Origin: Gemmatimonadales bacterium UBA4456
Lineage (GTDB): Bacteria > Gemmatimonadota > Gemmatimonadetes > Longimicrobiales > Gaopeijiaceae
Direction of reading: 5' to 3'
Length of the DNA stretch: 64,000 nucleotides
Assembly (NCBI GenBank): GCA_002390225.1
Contig: DGOW01000082.1
Location: forward strand, 124,001 to 188,000
The notes under the pieces are model-generated. The model worked only from the letters and a program-made list of their open reading frames with translations. It made no database searches and was not told the DNA's origin. The position numbers were made by a program, and so were the translations under genes. This document shows positions 41,502 through 49,281 of the stretch, piece by piece; within the stretch, counting starts at the first letter, position 1; every line of letters begins with the position of its first letter.

Positions 41502-42482
41502 TCAGTCAGGGACGACCATCGTACCGCGACTGACCCGGACAGCGCTTCCACCAACGCGCACGGCCGACGTCGTTCCGCCGGCCCGATCCGCTTCAACGTG
41601 CAGAATACTCGGGCGCCCCATCTCGATACCCTGCTCGACCGTCCAGGACAGCGCTGCTTGGTCACTACCGTCGGAGGCCGACAGGTATCCGCCCAGTGCA
41701 GCAGCAGCAGAACCGGTGGCTGGATCTTCCGCCACGCCAGAGCCGGGTGCGTACATGCGGACGTGGACGTCGACGTCATCGCCCTCTCCGTGCATGCACA
41801 CGACGTACACATGGTGGGCCCACGCATCGGCTAACATGCGCTGCCAACGGGCGGTATCGAGTGCTGAACGACGTACCGCCTCGATGGTCCGGACCGGGAT
41901 AATGAAGTACTCGAGCCCGCAGCTCACTTGCTCGATGATGAGCTCCGACCCTGACGGACCGGTTCCACCGATGTCCGCTTCCTCCAAACCGATTAGGGCC
42001 GCGACATCGGACAGCGGATGTGGGTTCGGCCGGTGCTCGGGAAGCAGGGCCGTCGTGAACTTCGCAAAGACCGGCGTACTGTTCTCAAAGCGCACAATGA
42101 CTGGTACTGGACCAACGTTTTCCTCGAGTACGAGCGTGATGTTCCCGTCTGAGGGAGGAGCGGGCATCGCCGACGCGGACCATCCTCCGGCAGAACGTTC
42201 ACCCGAGGCTGTCGCAGAGACACCGGCTAGAAAGATCGCCGAGCCCACCGTGGGGTGACCGGCAAAGGGGACTTCGCGCCGCGGCGTGAAGATCCGTACT
42301 CGAGCCGAACCGTCTCCGGTCTCTGGCGGCCCGAGGAAGACCGTCTCTGACAGATTCATCTCGAGTGCAATCCGTTGCATGAGATCGGTCGAGAGATGTG
42401 TCGCGTCGGGGAAGACGCCGAGCGGGTTGCCGCCGAAGGTGCGGTCGGTGAAGACGTCGAGCGTGTAGAAGGTCAGTTCCAT
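41502..42482 (-). CDS. PhzF-family isomerase/epimerase-like protein
   Basis: 326 residues. The start FYTLDVFTDRTFGGNPLGVF is the PhzF signature, with the catalytic Glu in MNLSETVFLGPP. The paired-half diaminopimelate-epimerase-like fold shows again in RIFTPRREVPFAGHPTVGSA and, in the second half, MYAPGSGVAEDPATGSAAAA. Family members isomerise or epimerise small molecules such as trans-2,3-dihydro-3-hydroxyanthranilate. Since the tryptophan/anthranilate cluster is 10 kb away, a link is conceivable but there is no direct support, and these proteins are common outside phenazine clusters. It lies 12 bases upstream of the plug-like gene on the same strand. Confidence 0.9.
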   Translation of the reverse strand: MELTFYTLDVFTDRTFGGNPLGVFPDATHLSTDLMQRIALEMNLSETVFLGPPETGDGSARVRIFTPRREVPFAGHPTVGSAIFLAGVSATASGERSAGGWSASAMPAPPSDGNITLVLEENVGPVPVIVRFENSTPVFAKFTTALLPEHRPNPHPLSDVAALIGLEEADIGGTGPSGSELIIEQVSCGLEYFIIPVRTIEAVRRSALDTARWQRMLADAWAHHVYVVCMHGEGDDVDVHVRMYAPGSGVAEDPATGSAAAALGGYLSASDGSDQAALSWTVEQGIEMGRPSILHVEADRAGGTTSAVRVGGSAVRVSRGTMVVPD

Positions 42483-42556
42483 CGGGCTGCTTGCTTTGGA
42501 GCGAGGGTGTACGCGACCGTGACTGCGAAGGCCGACAATACTACGGGAGGTGGGCG

Positions 42557-43039
42557 GTGCGAACCGTCGGAGTGATTTCGGACACCCACGGGCTGCTCAG
42601 GGATGAGGCGATCGAGGCGCTTTACGGAAGCGATTTGATTCTGCACGCTGGCGATGTGGGCCCGCCGGAGATCCTGGAGCAACTGTCACAGATCGCACCC
42701 GTGTTCGTGGTGCGCGGGAACACCGACCATGGCGCTGCATCCGCAGCGTGGCCTGAGAGCGAAGTCGTGTCGCTGACAGGTGGTGTGCCCGGCGTGCTAA
42801 CGTACATGCTGCACGATATCGGACTTCTCTCACTAGATCCGAAGGCTGCTGGCTTTTCCGTCGTCGTCTATGGACACTCTCACCGCCCGACCATGGAGAG
42901 GCGCGAGGGCGTTCTGTACTTCAATCCGGGCGCTGCAGGACACCGGCGGTTTGCGCTTCCCGTGACGGTGGGGCGTCTTACCGTGACTGATGACGGAACC
43001 GTCACAGGAGAGATCATCGACTTGGAGGTCGAAGGATGA
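42557..43039 (+). CDS. YfcE/MJ0936-type metallophosphoesterase
   Basis: 160 residues from GTG 42557, with GGAGG 6 bases upstream; the longer frame from 42491 is not needed. All blocks of the small calcineurin-like phosphodiesterase family are present: GVISDTHGLL, ILHAGDVG, VRGNTDHG, VVVYGHSHRPTM and FNPGAAG. The enzyme hydrolyses phosphodiesters with a two-metal centre in the cytoplasm. Its stop overlaps the ATG of the peroxiredoxin-like selenoprotein gene (ATGA at 43036), so the two are translationally coupled. Natural substrate is unknown. Confidence 0.9.
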   Translation: MRTVGVISDTHGLLRDEAIEALYGSDLILHAGDVGPPEILEQLSQIAPVFVVRGNTDHGAASAAWPESEVVSLTGGVPGVLTYMLHDIGLLSLDPKAAGFSVVVYGHSHRPTMERREGVLYFNPGAAGHRRFALPVTVGRLTVTDDGTVTGEIIDLEVEG

Positions 43040-43680
43040 TGCAGCTCAACACGCGCCTTGCTGCCCTGAAGGCGGAGAAAGATGCCGCAAGGAATCCCGA
43101 CTGGACCGCCGTCATGGATCGCGCGACGGCAGATCTGGTGGCCACGGACATTCTGGATGGCGTACCTCGAGTCGGAGATCGCGCGCCGTACTTCGCGCGG
43201 CCAAATCTGGATGGGGATACGGTCCGACTCACCACGCTTATCAAAGACGGCCCCCTGGTGGTCAGCTTCTTCCGAGGCCGGTGGTGACCCTACTGCCGTC
43301 TTGAGCAGGTTGCTCTCCAGGATCTCTTTCCCGAAATCACTGATCGCGGCGCGTCGCTCGTGACCCTGTCGCCGCAACTTCCGGAGTACTCGCGTGCGTG
43401 GCGAGACGAAGACGGGATCACCTTCGATGTGCTGTCGGACCTCGGCCACGGTGTCGCGAGGCAGTTCGGGCTGACCTTCGGCCTGCCGGACGACCTCAGG
43501 GAGGTCTATGTGAACGGGCTTCGACTGGACCTGTCCCGGATGAACGGCGACGAGTCGTGGGAGCTTGCCATTCCGGCGACGTTCATCGTCGACATGGACG
43601 GTATGATCGTGTACTCCGCGGCCGAGCCGGACTACACGAGGCGCCCCGAGGCGACGGAGGTCCTGGCTGCGATCCCCTGA
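43036..43680 (+). CDS. peroxiredoxin-like selenoprotein (UGA at the catalytic Cys position)
   Basis: One reading frame of 215 codons runs from ATG 43036 to TGA 43678, interrupted only by TGA at 43285-43287 (codon 84). Around it the protein reads VVSFFRGRW-U-PYCRLEQVAL, exactly where AhpC/TSA-type peroxiredoxin-like proteins have W-C-P-Y-C. C87 is the second thiol. Beyond the UGA, conserved features continue: LVTLSPQLPEYS, FDVLSDLGHGVARQFGL, NGDESWELAIPATFIVDMDG and a typical C-terminus. A GGAGG Shine-Dalgarno is 7 bases before the ATG, which overlaps the phosphoesterase stop. A SECIS-like hairpin follows the UGA. Predicted to reduce peroxides using a thiol or thioredoxin donor. The alternative is a nonsense mutation of TGC/TGT. 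Confidence 0.85.
43303..43315 (+). promoter_or_regulatory. candidate bacterial SECIS hairpin in the peroxiredoxin-like gene
   Basis: GAGCA (43303-43307), loop GGT (43308-43310), TGCTC (43311-43315): a perfect 5-bp stem. The loop starts 20 bases after the UGA and begins with two Gs, which matches the bacterial SECIS rules (short apical loop, G in the first two positions, 16-37 bases from UGA). The core GCA-GGU-UGC is similar to the SelB-binding loop of E. coli fdhF. An outer CTG/CAG pairing may extend the stem. Confidence 0.65.
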
Positions 43681-43828
43681 TCGCCGTGTGGGTCAGCGAC
43701 TTGGCTTAGCCCTCTTCGCGAAGCCGCCTCGCCGAGCAGATAGGGAGGCGGAGGCCACCTCGCGCTCGCGCTCGCGTTCACACCCGTCCCTTCTCAGATT
43801 CCTGCCTCCTTCCGCCCAAGGAGATGGT

Positions 43829-44173
43829 GTGTCCAGGATGCGTCGTGTTCGTGTACTGTCGTTGATGTTCGTTCTGCCGCTCGCCGGTTGTCTCACCTGG
43901 AGTCCGGCCGGGATGAGCGCTGTGGATCTCCTTCTACAGCCCGAGCCGCCGGAACGAGTTCGCGTGGTCACGAACGAGGGCGCAGAGCTGATCCTGGAGA
44001 TGCCCGTGATTCGGGCGGGTGCGCTCGTGGCCACTGCCGCACCCGGAGCGGTTCTCGTGCGAGACGTGAGAAGCCTCGAGGTGGAGAAAGTCAGCATCAT
44101 GCGGACAATCGGGCTGACGCTTCCCGGCGCGATCATTCTGGCGTTCGTGGGCAAACGCTCTTGCCGATGCTGA
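43829..44173 (+). CDS. small lipoprotein of unknown function
   Basis: 114 residues from GTG 43829, chosen for its AGGAG Shine-Dalgarno 5 bases upstream. A lipoprotein signal (VRVLSLMFVLPLAGC) is followed by a short beta-rich domain (RVRVVTNEGAELILEMPVIR, GAVLVRDVRSLEVEKVS) and a C-terminal hydrophobic helix ending KRSCRC. Not recognised. The earlier part of the open frame (from 43688) is arginine/serine-rich and codes over a GC-rich intergenic segment with a GCGCTC-type simple repeat, so it is not included. The stop lies 56 bases before the amidohydrolase start. Confidence 0.6.
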   Translation: MSRMRRVRVLSLMFVLPLAGCLTWSPAGMSAVDLLLQPEPPERVRVVTNEGAELILEMPVIRAGALVATAAPGAVLVRDVRSLEVEKVSIMRTIGLTLPGAIILAFVGKRSCRC

Positions 44174-44229
44174 GTGCTCGCGCGCATCCAGCGGGCGGGA
44201 TCCGATCCGTCCGGGTCACATCTGCTCGT

Positions 44230-46152
44230 ATGACGTGGCTGCCGCTGGTTGCGGTCCTGGCGATCACCTCGTGCGATGGATCGCCGAGTGCCGATCTCGT
44301 ACTTCGCGGGGGCACCATCGTGGATGGAACGGGTCGGACGGCCTACACAGGTGACGTGGCCATCGTGGGCGGAACGATCGCGGCCGTCGGTGACATCGGG
44401 TCGATCCGCAGCGTCGAGGAGATCGATGTGACCGGGTTGGTTGTCGCCCCTGGCTTCATCAACCTGCACAGCCACGCACGCTATCAGGGCCTGCCCACCG
44501 CCGAGAACGTTCTGGGGCAGGGTGTCACAACCGAGATCATCAACGCGGACGGCGGCGGCCCGATCGATCTGGATCAGCAGCTTCTGGAGATCGAAGCCGC
44601 CGGACTAGCGATCAACGTCGGCACCAACGTCGCACTCGGGAGCATCTGGGCAGAGGTCAACGGGCAGAAGGATACGCGCCCGAGCGCCGAGCAGATCGCG
44701 CAGATGAACGCGTTTGTCCTGCAAGGACTCGAGCAGGGCTCATGGGGTGTCGCGGCCGGTCTCGACTATAAGCCCTCCTACTACTCGACCACCGGGGAGA
44801 TCGTCGCTGCGCTCGAGAGCACCGCCTCGTGGCGGACGGTCTTTACCAATCACGATCGGATCACTCCGCAGAGTGGTTTCAGTTCCATGGTCGGTATGCG
44901 CGAGACCATCGAGATCGGCGAGGCGACTGGCCTCATGCCGGTCATCACCCACATGAAGGTTCAGGGGCACGAGCAGGGGTCGATCGATGAGGTGACGGCC
45001 ATGATGGATGCAGCCGCCGAGCGGGGTGTCTACACTGCGGCGGACGCGTATCCGTACCTGGCTGGGCAAACGTCACTCGCGGCATTGATCATCCCCGGTT
45101 GGGCACAGGAGGGTGGTGCTGATGCCACGCGCGCTCGCTTCGAGGATCCCGCCCTTCGGGCACGCATCGTGATGGAGGCCGACGAGGCGCTGGTTGCCCG
45201 GTTCGGTGGGCCTGAGGGTGTCTATCTTCCGGAGCGTGGCGTCGAGCTCACGACGATGATGCGCGAACTGGGCGCAACGTCCGGTGGGGATGCCGTCGTA
45301 CGTATCCTGCAGAGCGACAATCCCACTGCGATCCTGCGTTTCGGATCAGAGTCCGATCTGGAAGGGATCCTGCGCTATCCCGCCACGTCTGTTGCTTGTG
45401 ACTGCGATGCTGCCGTGGGCGACGTGGCCCACCCGAGGGGGTATGGCACCTTCCCCCGTGTGCTGGGGCGGTATGTTCGGGAGCGTGCCGTGCTGACGAT
45501 CGAAGAGGCCGTGAAGAAGATGTCCGGTCTGCCCGCGACTACGATCGGAATGCTGGACCGGGGCTTCGTTGCGGTCGGCATGGCCGCTGACCTCGTCGTT
45601 TTCAATCCTCGGACGGTGATGGACCATGCGACGTTCGAGGATCCATCACGTCCATCGACCGGCATCGAGCACGTACTCGTCAACGGCGTCCTGGCCTGGC
45701 AGGACGGGGCACTGACTGGCGATCGTGCGGGCCGGACACTTCGCCGACTGGCCGCTCATCCGGCTCGGCCCATGGCTCTGGAGGGTGACCGTTCGGTGTC
45801 CTTCAGCGGCACCGTTACTCCTGACCCCGAGGTCGGCGGCGCACCGTTTCAGGTCACGTTTGAGGTCGAGCAGGCCTCTGAAGACCTGTCAGCGAGAGGA
45901 TCTCTCATCGCGACCGATGAAGGCGGCCAAAGAGGATTCTCTCACGTGCGCTTCGGACTTCTACAGTCCGAAGGTGAATGGGCTGCGTTTTCCCTGCGTG
46001 TCACCGATGAGAATGGTGTGGAGCGCGGAGGCTACGTGGTTGTCGATGGTGCGGACCCAATGAGTGACGACGACGGAGTCAGGGTCGTCATGGTGATCGA
46101 AGGCCGCGAGCCGCTGCTCGGGCGCTCCGAGGGGTCACTCTCCGTCCGTTAA
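44230..46152 (+). CDS. D-aminoacylase-type amidohydrolase, exported
   Basis: 640 residues from ATG 44230, which starts a lipoprotein-like signal (WLPLVAVLAITSC); ATG 44168 is an alternative. The amidohydrolase core begins ADLVLRGGTIVDGTGR, with the metal-binding H-x-H in FINLHSHARYQG, further histidines in MPVITHMKVQGHEQG, and the D in VACDCDAAVGDVAHPRG. The C-terminal GMLDRGFVAVGMAADLVVFN closes the barrel domain. About 120 extra residues at the end form a beta-rich module (GAPFQVTFEVEQASEDLS), not typical of the family. Related enzymes hydrolyse N-acyl-D-amino acids or dipeptides. The 3' end overlaps the convergent gene at 46135 by 18 bases. Confidence 0.85.
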   Translation: MTWLPLVAVLAITSCDGSPSADLVLRGGTIVDGTGRTAYTGDVAIVGGTIAAVGDIGSIRSVEEIDVTGLVVAPGFINLHSHARYQGLPTAENVLGQGVTTEIINADGGGPIDLDQQLLEIEAAGLAINVGTNVALGSIWAEVNGQKDTRPSAEQIAQMNAFVLQGLEQGSWGVAAGLDYKPSYYSTTGEIVAALESTASWRTVFTNHDRITPQSGFSSMVGMRETIEIGEATGLMPVITHMKVQGHEQGSIDEVTAMMDAAAERGVYTAADAYPYLAGQTSLAALIIPGWAQEGGADATRARFEDPALRARIVMEADEALVARFGGPEGVYLPERGVELTTMMRELGATSGGDAVVRILQSDNPTAILRFGSESDLEGILRYPATSVACDCDAAVGDVAHPRGYGTFPRVLGRYVRERAVLTIEEAVKKMSGLPATTIGMLDRGFVAVGMAADLVVFNPRTVMDHATFEDPSRPSTGIEHVLVNGVLAWQDGALTGDRAGRTLRRLAAHPARPMALEGDRSVSFSGTVTPDPEVGGAPFQVTFEVEQASEDLSARGSLIATDEGGQRGFSHVRFGLLQSEGEWAAFSLRVTDENGVERGGYVVVDGADPMSDDDGVRVVMVIEGREPLLGRSEGSLSVR

Positions 46153-46839
46153 CGCCGCCGGAGACTGCGATGCGACGCGATGCTGGAGCCGATCGATCAC
46201 CTGCTCGAACTGCTGGGCGCGGGTTCGTGCCCAGCTTGGTACGGTGAGTCTGCTTCCAATGAAGAAGCCGGCGCCCATGATCGCGAGAAGGAAGAGGTCC
46301 GAGATGTCACCCGGTCGACCGAGGAACTGCGCGATGCCCAGCATGCCTGTGACGCCCATGAAGGCCGCGCCGATCGTCTGATAGCTTCGCGCGCTGCCCT
46401 TGAGCGTTTTCATGCGGAGACGCTCGCCGGCGCCGTTGGGCTCCAGGAGCGCCTGGAGGTTTCCGTTCGTCCACTGACGGAAGGGGCCTTCGTCGCTGAT
46501 CCTGCCCTTTGCGTCGAATGTCTCTCGCAGATCCACCACGAGCCGGTGCCATTCGTCCTCGGTCAGGCGCCGGGGCAGGTCAATCACCTGCGCGACCCCG
46601 ATCGTCTGACCCAGATGCCTTGGAGTCGACATTGCGATCGGCGCCGGCGCATCCAGCTTGGTGACAGCACGCTCAACGGCCTCTAGCGAGATACCCGCCT
46701 CTCCGGCGATCTCTTTCAGCTCTCGGAGGGTGAGTCCGGTCTGACCGGTGACCAGGTCGCCCGCTGACGCCTGTGCCTCGGCCGCGTCATCGAGGATCTG
46801 CGTGACCTCCTCGTCGGTGAATCTGCGTTCATCTTTCAT
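46135..46839 (-). CDS. two-helix membrane protein of unknown function
   Basis: 234 residues from ATG 46839. The N-terminal 90 residues are soluble and acidic, with a helical segment TDEEVTQILDDAAEAQASAG and GLTLRELKEIAGEAGISLEA, similar to regulatory modules found in front of other domains in this kind of genome. A middle domain (VIDLPRRLTEDEWHRLVVDL) precedes two hydrophobic helices (TIGAAFMGVTGMLGIAQFL and DLFLLAIMGAGFFIGSRL). The C-terminus is cytoplasmic-like. Function unknown. No Shine-Dalgarno is evident. The 3' end overlaps the amidohydrolase gene. Confidence 0.65.
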   Translation of the reverse strand: MKDERRFTDEEVTQILDDAAEAQASAGDLVTGQTGLTLRELKEIAGEAGISLEAVERAVTKLDAPAPIAMSTPRHLGQTIGVAQVIDLPRRLTEDEWHRLVVDLRETFDAKGRISDEGPFRQWTNGNLQALLEPNGAGERLRMKTLKGSARSYQTIGAAFMGVTGMLGIAQFLGRPGDISDLFLLAIMGAGFFIGSRLTVPSWARTRAQQFEQVIDRLQHRVASQSPAALTDGE

Positions 46840-46873
46840 ATCGATAGTGGAGCGAGTTCGGTGGGACAGCTGG

Positions 46874-47878
46874 TCAGATGCGGCTGCCCGAGTCGATGAG
46901 CTGATTCCCTTCTTCTGGTGTGCAGATCGCGTAATTGAACCCGGGTGCGATACAGAAGCTCCCGTGCTCTCCGTTCTTTCCGAGCGCCAGAAATCCGACC
47001 TGGATGGTGCGCCAGTCCGGGTTCTTCTCGATGACCCGTTCGACAGCCAGCTCACACGCCTCCTGGGGCGTGTGGCCCTGACGCATGAGTTCCACGACGA
47101 GAAAGCAGCCTACGGCCCGGATCACTGCTTCGCCCCAGCCAGTGGCCGTCGCCCCGCCGACCTCGTTGTCGACGTACAGGCCGGCGCCGATGATCGGTGA
47201 ATCACCGACCCGCCCATGGTACTTGAATGCTGCACCGCTCGTGGTACAAGCTCCCGAAAGGTTCCCAGCCTGATCTACGGCGAGCATACCGATGGTGTCG
47301 TGATTGTGGACGTCGATCTGGGGCTGCACCTCGCCGTTCTCCTCTTTCCAGCGCTCCCATGCCGCTGCTGCGTCCGGATGGAGCAGCTCTTCGCGCTCGA
47401 ACCCGTTTGCGAGAGCGAAATCGAGCGCACCCTGTCCTACGATCATGACGTGCGGCGTCTTCTCCATCACCTGCCGCGCGACGGAGATGGGATGCATGAT
47501 GTGCTGGAGGAACGCGACGGAGCCGCACCTCCCACGCTCGTCCATGATGCACGCATCGAGGGTCACGACCCCGAAGCGATCAGGTCGCCCGCCGTAACCC
47601 ACGGACGTGACCGATGGGTCGGCCTCGGGAATCCGCACGCCCGCCTCTACGGCGTCCAGAGCGCTGCCCCCGCCGGTCAGGATGGGCCATGCGGCATCGT
47701 TTGCGGCCAACCCGTGGTCCCAGGTGGAGAGGGCCACAGGTCGCACCTCTGCAACAGGACTGGTGCTCGACTGGGAGGACGAGTCGGTGTCTCCGTCGGG
47801 TGAACAGCCGTCGAGAAGGATGGGGGCCGCGGCAGCCCCCAGGACGGACGTCTTGAGGAACGATCGGCGATCGGGCAT
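46874..47878 (-). CDS. TAT-exported glycosylasparaginase (Ntn hydrolase), second copy
   Basis: 334 residues from ATG 47878, giving a twin-arginine signal (MPDRRSFLKTSVLGAAAAP) with a possible lipobox (LLDGC). Family motifs are ALSTWDHGLAANDAAWPIL, VGYGGRPDRFGVVTLDACIM, the self-cleavage site GNLSGACTTSGAAFKYHG (Thr nucleophile after A-C), and RVGDSPIIGAGLYVDNEVGG. Cleaves GlcNAc-Asn or related beta-aspartyl bonds in the periplasm. It is shorter than the copy at 17873-19123, lacking that protein's insert before the cleavage site. It is divergent from the DUF805/plug-like gene pair, repeating the gene order seen at the first copy. Confidence 0.88.
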   Translation of the reverse strand: MPDRRSFLKTSVLGAAAAPILLDGCSPDGDTDSSSQSSTSPVAEVRPVALSTWDHGLAANDAAWPILTGGGSALDAVEAGVRIPEADPSVTSVGYGGRPDRFGVVTLDACIMDERGRCGSVAFLQHIMHPISVARQVMEKTPHVMIVGQGALDFALANGFEREELLHPDAAAAWERWKEENGEVQPQIDVHNHDTIGMLAVDQAGNLSGACTTSGAAFKYHGRVGDSPIIGAGLYVDNEVGGATATGWGEAVIRAVGCFLVVELMRQGHTPQEACELAVERVIEKNPDWRTIQVGFLALGKNGEHGSFCIAPGFNYAICTPEEGNQLIDSGSRI

Positions 47879-47989
47879 GGTCAAACGGAGCGTGGGGAAG
47901 ATGCGGAGGATAGGGCGGAACGTTATGAGACCGTCGTCCCCGGCGGCAAGCGGTACGTCAGAGTCCTTCCATGTCCGGGCGTCGTCCTT

Positions 47990-48019
47990 TTGGGTGACAT
48001 CCGACTCTGCCCCTAGATT
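47990..48019 (+). promoter_or_regulatory. putative promoter of the DUF805 operon
   Basis: TTGGGT (47990-47995), an 18-base spacer, and TAGATT (48014-48019), about 33 bases before the ATG at 48053. The start has GAGGAA 5 bases upstream. Match to consensus is moderate. Confidence 0.35.
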
Positions 48020-48052
48020 CGAACAGCGCTCAACCCTGCGCGAGGAACCCGC

Positions 48053-48421
48053 ATGGACAAACTGGTAGACCTCTTCAAGACCGAAGGCCGCGCCAACCGT
48101 GCATGGTACCTGTGGCACATCCTGCTGGATGATCTCGCGATCGTCAGCGGGGTCCTGCTGTTTGGCCTGCTGACGGTCATCACCAGGACGCCGCTGTTCA
48201 TCCTGCCGGCGATTGGCGTTGGCGTCGCCGGGTTGTGGGCGGGTGTCTGTGTGACCATCAAGCGCCTGCATGACCTCGGGAGACCGGCGTGGCATTGGCT
48301 GCTCTTCATCATCCCGATCTACAACATCTACCTCGGTATCGTACTCGTCTTTCAGAAGGGCACGGACGGACCGAACGAATTCGGACCTGATCCTCTGGAC
48401 GGATACCGGGCACTGACGTGA
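48053..48421 (+). CDS. DUF805 membrane protein
   Basis: 122 residues with a short N-terminal amphipathic region (LVDLFKTEGRANRAWYLWHI) and about four hydrophobic segments (VSGVLLFGLLTVIT, LFILPAIGVGVAGLWAG, WHWLLFIIPIYNIYLGIVLV). The charged KRLHDLGRPAWHWL between helices is the DUF805 signature, and the C-terminus GTDGPNEFGPDPL matches too. The family has no established biochemical role. The stop overlaps the GTG of the plug-like protein gene (GTGA), so they are translated together. Confidence 0.88.
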   Translation: MDKLVDLFKTEGRANRAWYLWHILLDDLAIVSGVLLFGLLTVITRTPLFILPAIGVGVAGLWAGVCVTIKRLHDLGRPAWHWLLFIIPIYNIYLGIVLVFQKGTDGPNEFGPDPLDGYRALT

Positions 48422-49281
48422 TCGGAGACCACGAGAGGTCCATCGCCCGTCTGTCGGTGGCCGTGCTTGTGACCCTCGCTTTGTTATCGGTACCGGGCGA
48501 CCTGCAGGCTCAGACGATTCGGGGTCAGCTGGTTGACGCTGAGAACGGTGCGCCAGTGGGGTTGGCCGGGGTCTTCATTCTGGGTGCAGATCGGGATCTA
48601 CTGGTCCGTGCGGCTTCCGACATGGATGGCTTCTATTCAGTCGAGGCTCCGACCGCTGGCGCGTTCTACCTGTATGTACAACGCATCGGCTACTTCGAGA
48701 ACGAGACGCCTCTCTTCCGGGCTGAGGCGAATCGAACGTACTCCGTGGATGTCGAGATGCGCCCTGAACCCTTCCGGGTCGATGCATTGAGTGTGACGGT
48801 GGGAAACGAGGAACTCGAGAATTTTCTGACGCTTCGGCTTGGTGAGAATCCAAACGGGCTCTTCGGGTACCGAGCCTACCAGGGATCCATGTTGCAGGAG
48901 GCCAAGCTGGGAGCTGTGGACAACACCGAAATTCTGAGGAGGCTCAACATCTGGGTGTCTCATGGCCGCCAGGTCTGCATCAATGCGGTGGCTTCGGGCG
49001 GGACCGTCCTTCCGTCGAGGAACGGTTTGGCGCGCTCGACGACCCCGGACCAGGGCGAAGCCATCGGTGATCGTGGCCGTGTCATCCCTACCGTCGAGGA
49101 GAGCGGCCAGGGCGGGCGCGGCTGCGGCTCCCTGTACCTCGACGGGTATCCGGTGCCCAACGATCAGATCGAGCAGCTGGAGGTGGAATCCGTGGCGGTG
49201 GTCGTGACCTTGCCCGGAACGGTGCGGCTGTACACGAGAGAGTTCGACTGGACCATGAGACCGAGTGCCGGAGGAAGATGA
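48418..49281 (+). CDS. secreted CarboxypepD_reg + plug-like protein without barrel, second copy
   Basis: 287 residues with a signal peptide (VAVLVTLALLSVPGDLQAQ). The N-terminal domain (TIRGQLVDAENGAPVGLAG, ASDMDGFYSVEAPTAGAFYL) is a CarboxypepD_reg beta-sandwich. The C-terminal half has a short receptor-plug-like end (GCGSLYLDGYPVPNDQIEQL then VAVVVTLPGTVRLYTREF) and a cysteine pair. No beta-barrel follows. It is the intact counterpart of the decayed gene at 19195 and a relative of 40669-41490. GTG start is coupled to the DUF805 stop; the stop is overlapped by the SurE start. Function unknown; an extracellular or outer-membrane adhesin role is possible. Confidence 0.72.
   Translation: MIGDHERSIARLSVAVLVTLALLSVPGDLQAQTIRGQLVDAENGAPVGLAGVFILGADRDLLVRAASDMDGFYSVEAPTAGAFYLYVQRIGYFENETPLFRAEANRTYSVDVEMRPEPFRVDALSVTVGNEELENFLTLRLGENPNGLFGYRAYQGSMLQEAKLGAVDNTEILRRLNIWVSHGRQVCINAVASGGTVLPSRNGLARSTTPDQGEAIGDRGRVIPTVEESGQGGRGCGSLYLDGYPVPNDQIEQLEVESVAVVVTLPGTVRLYTREFDWTMRPSAGGR

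Noticed and set aside
41502..42482. PhzF-like gene as evidence for phenazine biosynthesis
   Set aside because: No other phz genes (phzA/B, D, E, G) are present; PhzF-like proteins are common outside phenazine clusters.
43755..43785. GCGCTC-type simple repeat as a regulatory or CRISPR-like element
   Set aside because: Only about three hexamer units, no spacers; a short low-complexity patch between genes.
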